A DNA stretch of 64,000 nt from NCBI RefSeq assembly GCF_020171745.1, contig NZ_JAIVAH010000009.1, forward strand, positions 124,001 to 188,000, written 5' to 3'. Under the pieces are notes generated by a model that saw nothing but the letters and a program-made list of their open reading frames with translations, searched no databases and was not told the DNA's origin. Every line of letters begins with the position of its first letter. The first letter of the stretch is position 1. This document shows, piece by piece, positions 30,544-39,286 of this stretch. Both the position numbers and the translations under genes were made by a program. The DNA is from Prescottella equi. GTDB lineage: Bacteria > Actinomycetota > Actinomycetes > Mycobacteriales > Mycobacteriaceae.

Positions 30544-31730
30544 TTCGACGCTTCCCCGGCGATGTGGTCGTCGGCGTGCTCGTCCCGCACGTCCTGGAGC
30601 GCATGGACGAGGGTGTCGATCGTGACGATGCCGGCGTACTCGCCGCGGCGGCCGGTGACCGCGGCCGACGCGCTCGCCTGCACCAGCAGTGCCTCGAGGG
30701 CGTCCTGCAGCGTGGAGGTGAGCGACACGTTCTCGCCCACCGGATCGCCGACGTCCTCGAGCGAACCCGCCGTCGCGAGTTGTTCGGGCGAAACCCACCG
30801 GAGCGGGCGATCGCGCGGATCGAGGATCAGGCCCCAGGGTGCGTCCTGCTCGGCAAGCTCGCGGCGCAGTTCGGCAACCGAGCCGTTCCGGTAGGCGGTG
30901 GGGCACTGCGCCAGTTCGATGTCGCGGACCCGCGCCAGGGTGAGCTGCTTGAGCGACGCGTCGGCGCCGATGAAGCCGGCAACCATGTCGTTGGCCGGAT
31001 TGGCCAGGATCGCTTCCGGGGTGTCGTACTGCATGATGTGGGACTGATTACCCAGCACCGCGATCCGGTCTCCGATCTTGACCGCCTCGTTGAAGTCGTG
31101 GGTGACGAACACGATGGTCTTGCCGAGATCGGACTGCAGCCGCATCAGCTCGTCCTGCAGCAGTCCGCGCGTGATCGGATCCACCGCGCCGAACGGCTCG
31201 TCCATGAGCAGCACCGGAGGATCCGCCGCGAGCGCTCGGGCGACACCGACGCGCTGCTGCTGACCGCCCGACAACTGCCGCGGATAGCGGTCGCGGTAGG
31301 TGTCGGGGTCCAGACCGACCAGGTCGAGCATCTCGTCGACCCGCTCGGTGGTGCGCTTCTTGTCCCACCCCACCAGTCCGGGCACCGTCGCGACGTTCTT
31401 CGCGACCGTGAGGTGCGGGAACAATCCCGCCTGCTGGATCGAGTAGCCGATGCCGCGACGCAGCCGGTCCGCGTCGATCGAGTGGGTGTCCCGTCCGGCG
31501 ATCGTGATCTTGCCCGACGTCGGCTCGATGAGCCGGTTGATCATCCGCATCGTGGTGGTCTTGCCGCAGCCGGACGGCCCCACGAACACGACGGTCTCGC
31601 CGGCGGGAATGGTCATCGACACGTGGTCGACGGCCGGGTCGTCCTGTCCGGCGTACTGCTTGACGACGTCGTCGAGCACGATCTCGACTCCGGTGCCGGT
31701 GCGTTCTTCGGCGGGTAGAAGGTCAGTCAC
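30540..31730 (-). CDS. quaternary-amine ABC transporter ATP-binding protein with CBS domains
   Basis: A 396-residue ATPase. Walker A 'GPSGCGKTT', signature 'LSGGQQQRVG', Walker B 'VLLMDEPFGAVDP', H-loop 'FVTHDFNEA'. After residue 255 there is a pair of CBS domains ('LTLARVRDIELAQCPTAYRNGSVAELRRELAEQ', 'LTSTLQDALEALLVQASASAAV'), which in OpuA-type importers sense ionic strength or cyclic nucleotides. It starts at GTG 31730 and overlaps the upstream permease gene by eight bases. The set corresponds to the proVWXZ/opuC arrangement. Confidence 0.9.
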   Translation of the reverse strand: MTDLLPAEERTGTGVEIVLDDVVKQYAGQDDPAVDHVSMTIPAGETVVFVGPSGCGKTTTMRMINRLIEPTSGKITIAGRDTHSIDADRLRRGIGYSIQQAGLFPHLTVAKNVATVPGLVGWDKKRTTERVDEMLDLVGLDPDTYRDRYPRQLSGGQQQRVGVARALAADPPVLLMDEPFGAVDPITRGLLQDELMRLQSDLGKTIVFVTHDFNEAVKIGDRIAVLGNQSHIMQYDTPEAILANPANDMVAGFIGADASLKQLTLARVRDIELAQCPTAYRNGSVAELRRELAEQDAPWGLILDPRDRPLRWVSPEQLATAGSLEDVGDPVGENVSLTSTLQDALEALLVQASASAAVTGRRGEYAGIVTIDTLVHALQDVRDEHADDHIAGEASK

Positions 31731-32379
31731 GAAGCCCCCTCGAGGTGGTGAGGCGCCCGAGCAGGACGAGCAGTCCGTCGAGGACGAGCGCCAGGATGAC
31801 GATGAGCACGGTGCCGGTGAGGGCCTGTGGAACGGCGGTGGGACTGCCGACACGGGACAGCCCCGAGAAGATGAGGTTGCCCAGCCCGGGTCCCTTCGCG
31901 TAGGCCGCGATCGCGAGGATGCCCATGAGCATCTGGGTGCTCACCCGGATGCCCGCCAGAATCGACGGCCAGGCCAGCGGCAACTCGATGCGGCCGAGCA
32001 CCCTGAGCCGGTTCATCCCGACACCGCGGGCGGCATCGGTGATCGCCGGATCCACCGAGGCCAGCCCGATGATCGTGTTCCGGATGATCGGCAACAGGCC
32101 GTACAGGACCAGGGCGGTCACGGTGGGTGCGACGCCGAGGCCGAGGATCGGGATGAGGAGGCCGAGCAGGGCGAACGACGGCAGCGTGAGCACCGTGCTG
32201 GCCAGGCCCGTCGCCACCGCCGACCCGATCGGGCTGCGGTAGACGGCGATACCGATGAGGACCGCGATGACACCCGCGATCACCACCGACTGGACGACCG
32301 CACTGACATGCAGATACGAGTCCGTGAGCAACTGTTGGCGCCGCTCGGACACGAAATCCCACAGGGTCTGGAAATCCAA
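31723..32379 (-). CDS. ABC transporter permease (quaternary-amine uptake), first gene of operon
   Basis: A 218-residue permease with five to six helices and the loop 'SVDPAITDAARGVGMNRLRVLGRIELPLAWPSILAGIRVS', homologous to the second permease of the operon. The frame opens at ATG 32406, but TTG 32379 ('LDFQTLWDFVSERRQQ') is preferred: GGGAGG at 32388-32393 lies eight bases before it and would be inside the gene with the longer start. The untranslated leader upstream contains competing GC-rich stems. Confidence 0.8.
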   Translation of the reverse strand: MDFQTLWDFVSERRQQLLTDSYLHVSAVVQSVVIAGVIAVLIGIAVYRSPIGSAVATGLASTVLTLPSFALLGLLIPILGLGVAPTVTALVLYGLLPIIRNTIIGLASVDPAITDAARGVGMNRLRVLGRIELPLAWPSILAGIRVSTQMLMGILAIAAYAKGPGLGNLIFSGLSRVGSPTAVPQALTGTVLIVILALVLDGLLVLLGRLTTSRGLRD

Positions 32380-32405
32380 TCCAGAACCTCCCTTCAGCCG
32401 CGACA

Positions 32406-32455
32406 AGGCCCGAAAGAGACCCGCCCACTCACTGCGGACGGGCCTCCCTCGGGCC
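32406..32455 (-). promoter_or_regulatory. competing stems in the betaine-importer leader
   Basis: Bases 32406-32413 (AGGCCCGA on the plus strand) can pair with either CGGGCCT (32439-32445) or TCGGGCC (32449-32455), each a perfect 7-base match. On the transcript this gives two mutually exclusive hairpins about 30-75 bases before the TTG start. Function unproven. Confidence 0.3.
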
Positions 32456-32560
32456 GCGCGGCACTGCGCTTGCCCTCAACACTGCCCCGGAATCACGGTT
32501 TCTGCTTGGCAATCGGCCGATACGTTCGGGCCGACCCGTCGGTTCGGATACCGGAACTCG

Positions 32561-32953
32561 CTACCGAACGCGATCGAGATACGAGAGCGGACGCACCGCG
32601 ATCCGCACGAGAGCGAGCGGATTGTCGTCACCGGCCGTGCGGTTGGCGCCCATCGCGCCGCACGCACCGCACCGGTGGACGATCAGCCACTCGCCACCCC
32701 CGCGCACCGAGATGGAGATCGGGTCCATCCGGCCGCCGCACGACGACGCGCGGTCGCCGGGGACGGCCCGATCGACGTGCCGGCTGCACAGGCACGTCGG
32801 ACAGTGATTGCGGTGTGCGGTGCCCGGCGCCCGCATCGGAACATCCAATCCGCAACCGAGACAGCGGAAGGACGTCCCGCGCCGCGCCGGGCCGTCCCGA
32901 TGGACGGGCTTGGCCCGCTGCGGGCGTTCGGTTCTGCCGTTCCTGCGTGACAC
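32561..32953 (-). CDS. RNHCP domain protein, copy 1
   Basis: A 130-residue small zinc-ribbon-like protein of the RNHCP family, named for its conserved motif, here 'RNHCPTCLCSRHVD' (about 48-61). A preceding C-x2-C ('FRCLGCG') and a later 'HRCGACG' give three Cys pairs able to bind zinc. The basic N-terminus and ending 'LVRIAVRPLSYLDR' match the family. Function is not established; RNA or ribosome association has been suspected because of the basic zinc-ribbon form. It follows a paralogue by 21 bases. Confidence 0.75.
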   Translation of the reverse strand: MSRRNGRTERPQRAKPVHRDGPARRGTSFRCLGCGLDVPMRAPGTAHRNHCPTCLCSRHVDRAVPGDRASSCGGRMDPISISVRGGGEWLIVHRCGACGAMGANRTAGDDNPLALVRIAVRPLSYLDRVR

Positions 32954-32974
32954 GTCGAATCGCCTCCCGCCGCG

Positions 32975-33310
32975 TCAGAGTTGCGCGAGGTGTTCGAGCG
33001 GGAACGGCGGCTGCGCCAACGGTTTCACCGCGATGCGGATCAACAGCAGCTGGTTGTCGTCCGAGGCCACGGGACCGGCCTCGAGACGATCGCAACCGGT
33101 GCACCGGTGGATCAGCATCCAGTCACCGTCGCGTTGCACGGCGACGGCGATCGGATGGGTGCGGGCGTCGCACTCCCCGTGCCTGCCGGCGAGGCAGTTG
33201 GGACAGTGCGTCCGTGGCAGAGCGCCCGGAGTCGAGGTGGACACCGTGAGTCCGCAGCGGACGCACGTGAAGGTGGACAGGTGTGAAATTGGCGTGCCAC
33301 TGTGGGACAC
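32975..33310 (-). CDS. RNHCP domain protein, copy 2
   Basis: A 111-residue paralogue of the next gene. It shares C-x2-C ('FTCVRCG'), the family motif as 'RTHCPNCLAGRHGE', 'WMLIHRCTGCDRLE' and the ending 'LLLIRIAVKPLAQPPF'. The motif has Thr where the family name has Asn. GTG 33310 is chosen because AGAGGAG lies just before it; a longer ATG start at 33361 would place that site inside the gene. The two RNHCP genes probably form a transcript driven from the 33311-33600 interval, in which I see no gene. Confidence 0.75.
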   Translation of the reverse strand: MSHSGTPISHLSTFTCVRCGLTVSTSTPGALPRTHCPNCLAGRHGECDARTHPIAVAVQRDGDWMLIHRCTGCDRLEAGPVASDDNQLLLIRIAVKPLAQPPFPLEHLAQL

Positions 33311-33600
33311 GGGAAACTCCTCTGTGAGATCGACTGGGCGGCAATGGTTGCCGAGCCTCATCGACCCCGCGGAAGAATCACACCGGACAGGGGATCCGAT
33401 GTCGGGTACGGATCACCGGCCGGAGCGGTTCGCGGGATCGCGAAGGAGCTCGGCGGCTGTCCGGGGCATAATTCACCACTTCCATGCGCGTAGGGACCGG
33501 CTGACGTGCCGGATGCGCGAAACCCTAGGACGGGCCCAGTCGGAGCGCAATCGAATTACCGCACCGTCGCGGCCGCCGCCGGACTTCGGGACGAGCGGGG

Positions 33601-35979
33601 TCAGGACAGGTAGCGCGGCTGCGGCTCGCTCTTGTGCGACCAGTCCCAGCCGATCTCGTGTTGCGTGCGCGCGTCGAGGTGTGCCTCGCGCACGGCTCCC
33701 GCCCGCTCCAGCCGGACGATGATGGATTTGGACGTGGGGCAATTGCTCTTCAGCGCAGTCGAATCCAGTGGGACGAGCGGATTGGTCTCGGGATAATAGG
33801 CCGCTGATGTGCCGCGCGGGATGTCGTACTCGACGATGCGGAAGTCCGGCGCGTACCGGGCACACTCGTCGTCGTCCCACTTGGTCAGCAGGTCCACCCG
33901 GTCGCCGTCGTCGTAGCCGAGGGCGGCGATGTCGTCGCGGTGCATGAAGATCACGCGGCGCCCGCCCTCGATTCCCCGGTAGCGATCGCTGAGCCCGTAG
34001 ATCGTGGTGTTGAACTGGTCGTGGCTGCGCAGCGTCTGCAGGATCAGATGCCCCGGAGGCACCTGCATCACCTCGATCGGCGCGACGTCGAACTCCGCCT
34101 TGCCCGAGGGTGTCTCGAAGGATCGCGAGTCGCGGGGCGGGTGCGGGAGGATGAACCCGCCGGGACGGCGCACGTTCACCTCGTAACCCTCGCATCCCGG
34201 CACCACCTTCGAGATGTGCAGCCGGATCTTCGCGTAGTCGTCGCGCATCCCGAGCCAGTCGAGCCCGTAGCGGTCACCGAGTGTCGCGTGCGCGATCTGC
34301 GTGACGATGGCCGTCTCCGATTGCAGGTGCGAGCTCGCCGGATCGAGCGGCCCGCGCGACGCGTGCACGGCGCACACCGAGTCCTCGACCGAGATGAATT
34401 GTTCCCCGCTCGCCTGGACGTCCTTCTCGGTGCGCCCCAGCGTCGGGAGGATGAGCGCCGTCTCGCCGGTGACGAGGTGCGACCGGTTGAGCTTGGTCGA
34501 GATCTGCACCGACATCCGGGTGTTGCGCATCGCGGCCGCGGTGACGCGGGTGTCCGGGGCGGCCTCGACGAAGTTGCCACCGAGTCCCATGAAGAACTTG
34601 GCCTTCCCGTCCCGCATCGCGCGAATCGAATCGACGGTGTCGTAGCCGTATTCGCGGGGCGGATCGAACCCGAACTCCAGCTGGAGCGCGTCGAGGAAGC
34701 TCTGCGGCGGACGTTCCCAGATCCCCATCGTCCGGTCGCCCTGGACGTTGGAGTGGCCCCGCAGTGGCAGCAGGCCGGCACCGGGCCTGCCGATGTTGCC
34801 CTGCGCGAAAGCGACGTTGCACACCTCCTTGATGATCGCGACCGCGTTGCGGTGCTGGGTCAGGCCCATCGCCCAGCAGAAGACCGTGGCCTTCGAGTCC
34901 CGCAGCATCTGTGCGGCCCTGGTGATCTCGGCGCGGGAGAGCCCGGTCGACGCGCCGACCTCGTCCCAGTCCACTGCGCGCACATGGTCCCGCCACGCCT
35001 CGAACCCGTGCGTGTACGTCTCGATGAACTCGTGATCGAGCGCGTCCCACTCGACGAGCAGCGAGCCGATCGCCTGCATCAGGGCGAGATCGCCGCCGAG
35101 CTTGATCTGCAGGTGGTAGTCGGAGAGATCCGTTCCCCGGCCGATCACCCCGCTCGGGGTCTGCGGGTTCTGGAAGTGCAGCAGACCCGCCTCCTTGAGC
35201 GGGTTGATCGACAGGATCTTCGCGCCGCGCTTCTTCGCGACCTCGAGATGAGTGAGCATCCGCGGGTGGTTGGTTCCGGGATTGTGCCCCTGCAGCACGA
35301 TCAACTCGGCCTCGTGGACGTCCTCGAAGACCACGCTGGCCTTGCCGATCCCGATAGATTCGGCGAGCGCGATCGACGTGGACTCGTGGCACATGTTGGA
35401 GCAGTCCGGCAGATTGTTCGTGCCGTACGCCCGGACGAACAATTGGTACGCGAACGCCGACTCGTTGGACGCCCGGCCGGACGTGTAGAAGATCGCCTCG
35501 TCGGGATCCAGGGACTGCAACTCCCGCCCGATCAGGGCATACGCGTCGGACCAGTCGATCGGTTCGTAATGCGTCGCCCCGGGGCGCTTGATCATCGGGT
35601 GCGTGATCCGCCCCTGCTCGTTCAGCCAGTACTCGCTGTGCGAGGCGAGATCGGCGATCGAGTGCCGCGCGAAGAACTCCGGCGTCACCCGCCGGAGGGT
35701 GGCCTCGTTCGCGACGGCCTTCGCGCCGTTCTCGCAGAACTCGGCGGGGTGCCGGTGCCCGGGCTCCGGGTCGGGCCACGCGCAGCTCATGCAGTCGTAG
35801 CCGCCGACCTTGTTCAGCTCGAACAGTGTCTCGCCGGTCCGGACGATGCCCATGTTCTCGAGCGACCGCTTCATGGACACCGCGACGGCGGGGACTCCGG
35901 CGGCCTTCGTCTTCGGCTTTCCGACCTTCAGATCGGATTCGTCGTAATCCGGACGTTCTTCCTTTTCGCGCCTTCGCAT
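33601..35979 (-). CDS. FdhF/YdeP family molybdopterin oxidoreductase
   Basis: A 792-residue molybdenum enzyme related to formate dehydrogenase H and E. coli YdeP (linked to acid resistance). The N-terminal iron-sulfur site is the Cys cluster 'GGYDCMSCAWPDP...FCENGAKA'. The molybdopterin domains follow ('IFYTSGRASNESAFAYQLFVRAYGTNN', 'CSNMCHESTSIALAESIG', 'QGHNPGTNHPRML'), where the Cys of 'NMCHES' is the likely Mo ligand (no selenocysteine). The C-terminal domain has 'RSHDQFNTTIYGLSDRYRGIEGGRRVIFMHRDDI'. ATG 35979 is preferred over GTG 36024 because of the GTGGAGG site upstream. No fdhD or electron-partner gene is adjacent. The reaction is unproven. Confidence 0.85.
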   Translation of the reverse strand: MRRREKEERPDYDESDLKVGKPKTKAAGVPAVAVSMKRSLENMGIVRTGETLFELNKVGGYDCMSCAWPDPEPGHRHPAEFCENGAKAVANEATLRRVTPEFFARHSIADLASHSEYWLNEQGRITHPMIKRPGATHYEPIDWSDAYALIGRELQSLDPDEAIFYTSGRASNESAFAYQLFVRAYGTNNLPDCSNMCHESTSIALAESIGIGKASVVFEDVHEAELIVLQGHNPGTNHPRMLTHLEVAKKRGAKILSINPLKEAGLLHFQNPQTPSGVIGRGTDLSDYHLQIKLGGDLALMQAIGSLLVEWDALDHEFIETYTHGFEAWRDHVRAVDWDEVGASTGLSRAEITRAAQMLRDSKATVFCWAMGLTQHRNAVAIIKEVCNVAFAQGNIGRPGAGLLPLRGHSNVQGDRTMGIWERPPQSFLDALQLEFGFDPPREYGYDTVDSIRAMRDGKAKFFMGLGGNFVEAAPDTRVTAAAMRNTRMSVQISTKLNRSHLVTGETALILPTLGRTEKDVQASGEQFISVEDSVCAVHASRGPLDPASSHLQSETAIVTQIAHATLGDRYGLDWLGMRDDYAKIRLHISKVVPGCEGYEVNVRRPGGFILPHPPRDSRSFETPSGKAEFDVAPIEVMQVPPGHLILQTLRSHDQFNTTIYGLSDRYRGIEGGRRVIFMHRDDIAALGYDDGDRVDLLTKWDDDECARYAPDFRIVEYDIPRGTSAAYYPETNPLVPLDSTALKSNCPTSKSIIVRLERAGAVREAHLDARTQHEIGWDWSHKSEPQPRYLS

Positions 35980-36070
35980 CTCGACCTCCACCTCGCTGTC
36001 GGCCTCTCGTCCACGGTAGGACACTTCGGCACGCGGGGCGCGATACCGGGAAGGTTGTTGCGAGAGGAAG

Positions 36071-36664
36071 TCAGCGGGCGTCGATCCCGTCCAGCACGAG
36101 TCGCACGAGATAGTCGACGAAGTCGTCCGCGCCCCACTCCGGCCGGGACAGGGTCAGCGTCGTGAGCGCACCGCGCAGCGTGTCGAGCACGAGGGCACCG
36201 TCCGCCTCGGGCCTGATCTCGCCGGATTCGATCGCCCGGGTGAAGACCTCGACATACCGCGCCCGCACCGGCCCGATGAACCGGCGTTCGGCCTCGTCCT
36301 GCAAGGCGGGATCTGCCACCATGTCGGCGATCAGCCCCGGCATCCCCCGCCGGTACTCGGGCAGCAGCTGTAGCGACACCATGTCGCGAACCATCGCCGT
36401 GAAGGTCTCCTCGAAGGATGCGTCGGGCTCGATTGCTCGCGCCGACGCCGGTTCGCGCCGGAACAACACCTCCTGCACCAGCGCGGCCTTCGTTCCCCAC
36501 CACTGGTAGAGCAGCGGACGCCCGACGCCCGCCCGACGCGCCACCGCGGCGAGCGTGAGCGCCTCGTAACCGTCCTCGACCAACACCTGCGCGGCGGCGT
36601 CGAGCACCGCCCGATGCCGCTCGGGATCACGCCGCCGCCCCCGTCCGGGGCCGTCCTCGACCAC
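36071..36664 (-). CDS. TetR-family regulator
   Basis: A 197-residue TetR/AcrR repressor. The helix-turn-helix is 'LTLAAVARRAGVGRPLLYQWWGTKAALVQEVL' (about 37-68), followed by an all-helical ligand domain. GTG 36664 with the upstream GAAGGGA is the best start; the open frame beyond it is not homologous. It diverges from an enoyl-CoA hydratase gene with a 15-base palindrome between them, so it probably represses both that catabolic pair and itself, released by an acyl-CoA or pathway intermediate (inference). Confidence 0.85.
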   Translation of the reverse strand: MVEDGPGRGRRRDPERHRAVLDAAAQVLVEDGYEALTLAAVARRAGVGRPLLYQWWGTKAALVQEVLFRREPASARAIEPDASFEETFTAMVRDMVSLQLLPEYRRGMPGLIADMVADPALQDEAERRFIGPVRARYVEVFTRAIESGEIRPEADGALVLDTLRGALTTLTLSRPEWGADDFVDYLVRLVLDGIDAR

Positions 36665-36700
36665 TTCGCATCCCTTCTCCGGAAATCGTCGCCAAATTAA

Positions 36701-36715
36701 CTTACATCGTGTAAG
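36701..36715. promoter_or_regulatory. TetR-type operator
   Basis: Perfect palindrome CTTACA TCG TGTAAG between the divergent TetR and enoyl-CoA hydratase genes. Size and central placement are as expected for a TetR-family repressor site. Confidence 0.65.
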
Positions 36716-36752
36716 GCTAATAGAAGGACGATTCGAACGAAGCGGAGCCCGA

Positions 36753-37571
36753 ATGACTTTGATCGACGTCGCACGGCCGGTACCGGACGTCGCGATCCTC
36801 ACCCTGAACCGCCCCGAGCGCCTCAACGCCCTCAGCTTCGGCCTCGTCGGCGATCTCCACGCCGCACTGGACGAACTCGAGCGCGACAACACCTGCCGGG
36901 TCGTGGTCCTCACCGGGGCCGGGCGCGGCTTCAGCGCGGGACTCGATCTCAAGGATCCCGTCCGGACGGCACCGACCGCGGCCGGGCTCACCGGGCCCGC
37001 CGCCGGCATGCGCACGCAGGAGTACATCGCCTCGCTGGTTCCGCGCCTGCAACGCCTCCCTCAGACGGTGATCGCCGCGATCAACGGTCCCGCGTTCGGC
37101 GGCGGTCTGGCTCTCGCGGCGGCCTGCGACCTGCGGATCGCGTCGACGTCCGCGCGCTTCGGCGTGCAGTTCATCAAGATCGGTATCTCGGGCTGCGACA
37201 TCGGGATCAGCTACACACTGCCCCGGATCGTCGGCGGCGGCCGGGCCACCGAACTGATCACCACCGCGCGCGAGTTCGACGCCGCCGAGGCCGAACGCAT
37301 CGGCTTCGTCACCCGAATCGTCGACGACGCCGAACTGCTCCCCGCCGCACTCGAACTCGCGGCGACGCTGTGCAACCACAGCCCGTTCGCGCTGGCGATG
37401 ACCAAACAGGTGCTCACCGCGAACGCCGCCGCCGGCAGCGTGGACGCGGCGATCGCTCTCGAGAACCGCACCCAGATCCTGGCCGGTACCGGCGGCGAGT
37501 TCGCCGAGGCCGCAGCCGCATTCGTCGAACGTAGACCGCCCGCGTGGGCACGGACAGGAGAGCGAGCATGA
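36753..37571 (+). CDS. enoyl-CoA hydratase/isomerase family protein
   Basis: A 272-residue crotonase-fold enzyme. Oxyanion-hole segments are 'GAGRGFSAGLDLKDP' (about 56-70) and 'PAFGGGLALAAACDLRIAS' (about 111-129). The usual Glu pair near 'FGVQFIKIGISGCD' is partly replaced (Gln and Ser/Gly), so the reaction may differ from simple hydration (isomerase or hydrolase activity). It is coupled to the following SDR by a four-base overlap and lies behind a TetR-type operator. Confidence 0.85.
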   Translation: MTLIDVARPVPDVAILTLNRPERLNALSFGLVGDLHAALDELERDNTCRVVVLTGAGRGFSAGLDLKDPVRTAPTAAGLTGPAAGMRTQEYIASLVPRLQRLPQTVIAAINGPAFGGGLALAAACDLRIASTSARFGVQFIKIGISGCDIGISYTLPRIVGGGRATELITTAREFDAAEAERIGFVTRIVDDAELLPAALELAATLCNHSPFALAMTKQVLTANAAAGSVDAAIALENRTQILAGTGGEFAEAAAAFVERRPPAWARTGERA

Positions 37572-38338
37572 ACCGCGAAACACTGAACACCCTCTTCGAC
37601 CTCACCGGACGCACCGCGGTCGTCACCGGCGGCACCCGCGGCATCGGCCTGGCGATCGCGGAGGGGTTCGCGGCAGCCGGTGCCGACGTCGTCGTGGCCA
37701 GCCGCAAGGCCGACGCGTGCACCGAGGCCGCCCGGCACCTACGGAGCCTGGGCGGCAACGCGATCGGAATCGCCACGCACATGGGCGAGCTCGACGACCT
37801 GACCGCCCTCGCGGAGGGTGCCGCGGACGAGTTCGGCGGCATCGACATCCTGGTCAACGCCGCCGCGAATCCGCTCACCCTGCCGCTCGGCAAGTTCACC
37901 CCGGAGGCCTGGTCCAAGTCGTACGACGTGAATCTGCGCGGCCCGGTGTTCCTGACGCAGGCCGCGCTGCCCTACCTCGAGGCCAGCAAGCACGCCGCCG
38001 TCATCAACGTGATCTCGGTGGGCGCGTTCATGTTCTCGCCCAAGGTCGCCATGTACGCGGCGGGCAAGAACGCACTGCTGTCGTACACGCGGTCCATGGC
38101 CGCCGAGTTCGCGCCGCGCGGTATCCGCGTCAACGCCCTCGCCCCCGGCTCCGTCGACACCGACATGGTCCGCAACAATCCGCCCGAGGCGATCGAGGCG
38201 ATGCGGCAGATGTCGTTGCAGCAGCGCATCGCAGCACCGGACGAGATGGTCGGCCCGGCGCTGCTGCTCGCCTCCGACGCCGGCAGCTACATCACCGGGC
38301 AGGTGATCGTCGCCGACGGCGGGTCCGTCGCGCACTGA
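37568..38338 (+). CDS. SDR family oxidoreductase (3-oxoacyl/hydroxyacyl type)
   Basis: A 256-residue classical SDR. 'TGGTRGIGLAIAEGF' (cofactor motif), 'NAAANPLT', catalytic 'YAAGKNAL' (Tyr-x3-Lys) and 'LAPGSVDTDM' are present. Translationally coupled to the enoyl-CoA hydratase (ATGA overlap), it likely performs the next oxidation or reduction on the hydrated acyl product. 'NAAAN' replaces the more usual NNAG. Substrate unknown. Confidence 0.85.
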   Translation: MNRETLNTLFDLTGRTAVVTGGTRGIGLAIAEGFAAAGADVVVASRKADACTEAARHLRSLGGNAIGIATHMGELDDLTALAEGAADEFGGIDILVNAAANPLTLPLGKFTPEAWSKSYDVNLRGPVFLTQAALPYLEASKHAAVINVISVGAFMFSPKVAMYAAGKNALLSYTRSMAAEFAPRGIRVNALAPGSVDTDMVRNNPPEAIEAMRQMSLQQRIAAPDEMVGPALLLASDAGSYITGQVIVADGGSVAH

Positions 38339-38403
38339 CGACGATGTGACCCGTACCACTGAGCGAGAACCACCCTTCCCTTCGGGCGCCGATCGCGCGA
38401 TGG

Positions 38404-38438
38404 TCCGTTGCGGGCCGGACAGTCCGGCCCGCAACGGA
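38404..38438. terminator. long perfect hairpin between two SDR genes
   Basis: A 17-base perfect dyad (38404-38420 and 38422-38438) with a single central base, followed by TTT. It ends four bases before the GGAGG ribosome-binding site (38443-38447) of the next gene. Most simply it is a terminator for the enoyl-CoA hydratase/SDR transcript, but read-through RNA would carry a stem next to the ribosome-binding site. Confidence 0.55.
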
Positions 38439-38451
38439 TTTCGGAGGACGT

Positions 38452-39243
38452 ATGGCACGGCTCGACGGCAAGGTCGCGATCATCACCGGAGCGGCGCAGG
38501 GCATGGGAGCGGCCACGGCCCGGCTGTTCGTCGCCGAGGGCGCCCGCGTGCTGCTCGGGGACGTGCTCGACGAGAAGGGGCGCGCGCTCGCGGAGGAACT
38601 CGGCGACGCCGCGATCTTCACCCCGCTCGACGTGAGCAGCGAGTCCGCGTGGGAGGCGGCCACCGCGCTGGCCGTCGACCGCTTCGGCGGCCTCGACATC
38701 CTCGTCAACAACGCCGGCGTGATGCACTGGGCGCCGATCGAGGAGCTCGACGTCGCCCGGACCGAGCGCCTGATCGACGTCAACGTCCTCGGAAACCTGC
38801 TGGGCGCCAAGTCCGTCGTCCCGATCATGAAGAAGGCCGGACGGGGCGTGATCGTCAACATCTCCTCCGTCGACGGGCTGCGCGGCGTCAACGGGCTGGC
38901 CGCGTACACGGCGAGCAAGTGGGCGGTGCGCGGGCTCACCAAGGCGCTCGCGTACGAGCTGGGGCCGTCGGGCATCCGCGTGTGCTCGGTGCATCCGGGC
39001 GGTGTGGACACCACGCTCGGCAATCCCGGCGGCCTGGTCGGTGACGACCTGCAGAGCAAGTACACCGGCGTGCCGCTGCAGCGCATCGGCGAGTCCGAGG
39101 ACATCGCTCGGGCCACCCTGTTCGTCGCGAGCGACGAGGCGTCGTACATCTCGGGCGCGGAGCTGGCAGTGGACGGCGGCTGGTCCGCCGGCACCTACTA
39201 CCCGGGCTTGCCGGGCACGCCGTCGGCGCTGATGCCGAACTGA
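38452..39243 (+). CDS. SDR family oxidoreductase (3-alpha/20-beta-hydroxysteroid-dehydrogenase-like)
   Basis: A 263-residue classical SDR with 'ITGAAQGMGAATARLF', 'NNAGVMHWAPIEEL', catalytic 'YTASKWAV' and 'VHPGGVDT'. The pattern resembles 3-alpha(20-beta)-hydroxysteroid and related dehydrogenases of actinomycetes, though the substrate is open. GGAGG is five bases before the ATG. A long hairpin upstream separates it from the previous SDR, so it may be independently transcribed. Confidence 0.8.
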   Translation: MARLDGKVAIITGAAQGMGAATARLFVAEGARVLLGDVLDEKGRALAEELGDAAIFTPLDVSSESAWEAATALAVDRFGGLDILVNNAGVMHWAPIEELDVARTERLIDVNVLGNLLGAKSVVPIMKKAGRGVIVNISSVDGLRGVNGLAAYTASKWAVRGLTKALAYELGPSGIRVCSVHPGGVDTTLGNPGGLVGDDLQSKYTGVPLQRIGESEDIARATLFVASDEASYISGAELAVDGGWSAGTYYPGLPGTPSALMPN

Positions 39244-39286
39244 CCACTGCGGGCCGACCGGGGCGGTCCCGACGGCGGCGGCCACA

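Noticed and set aside
33940-36165. A 741-residue plus-strand frame opposite the molybdoenzyme
   Set aside because: Composition is that of an antisense shadow (Arg/Val/His-rich) with no domain, while the minus strand encodes a clear molybdopterin protein.
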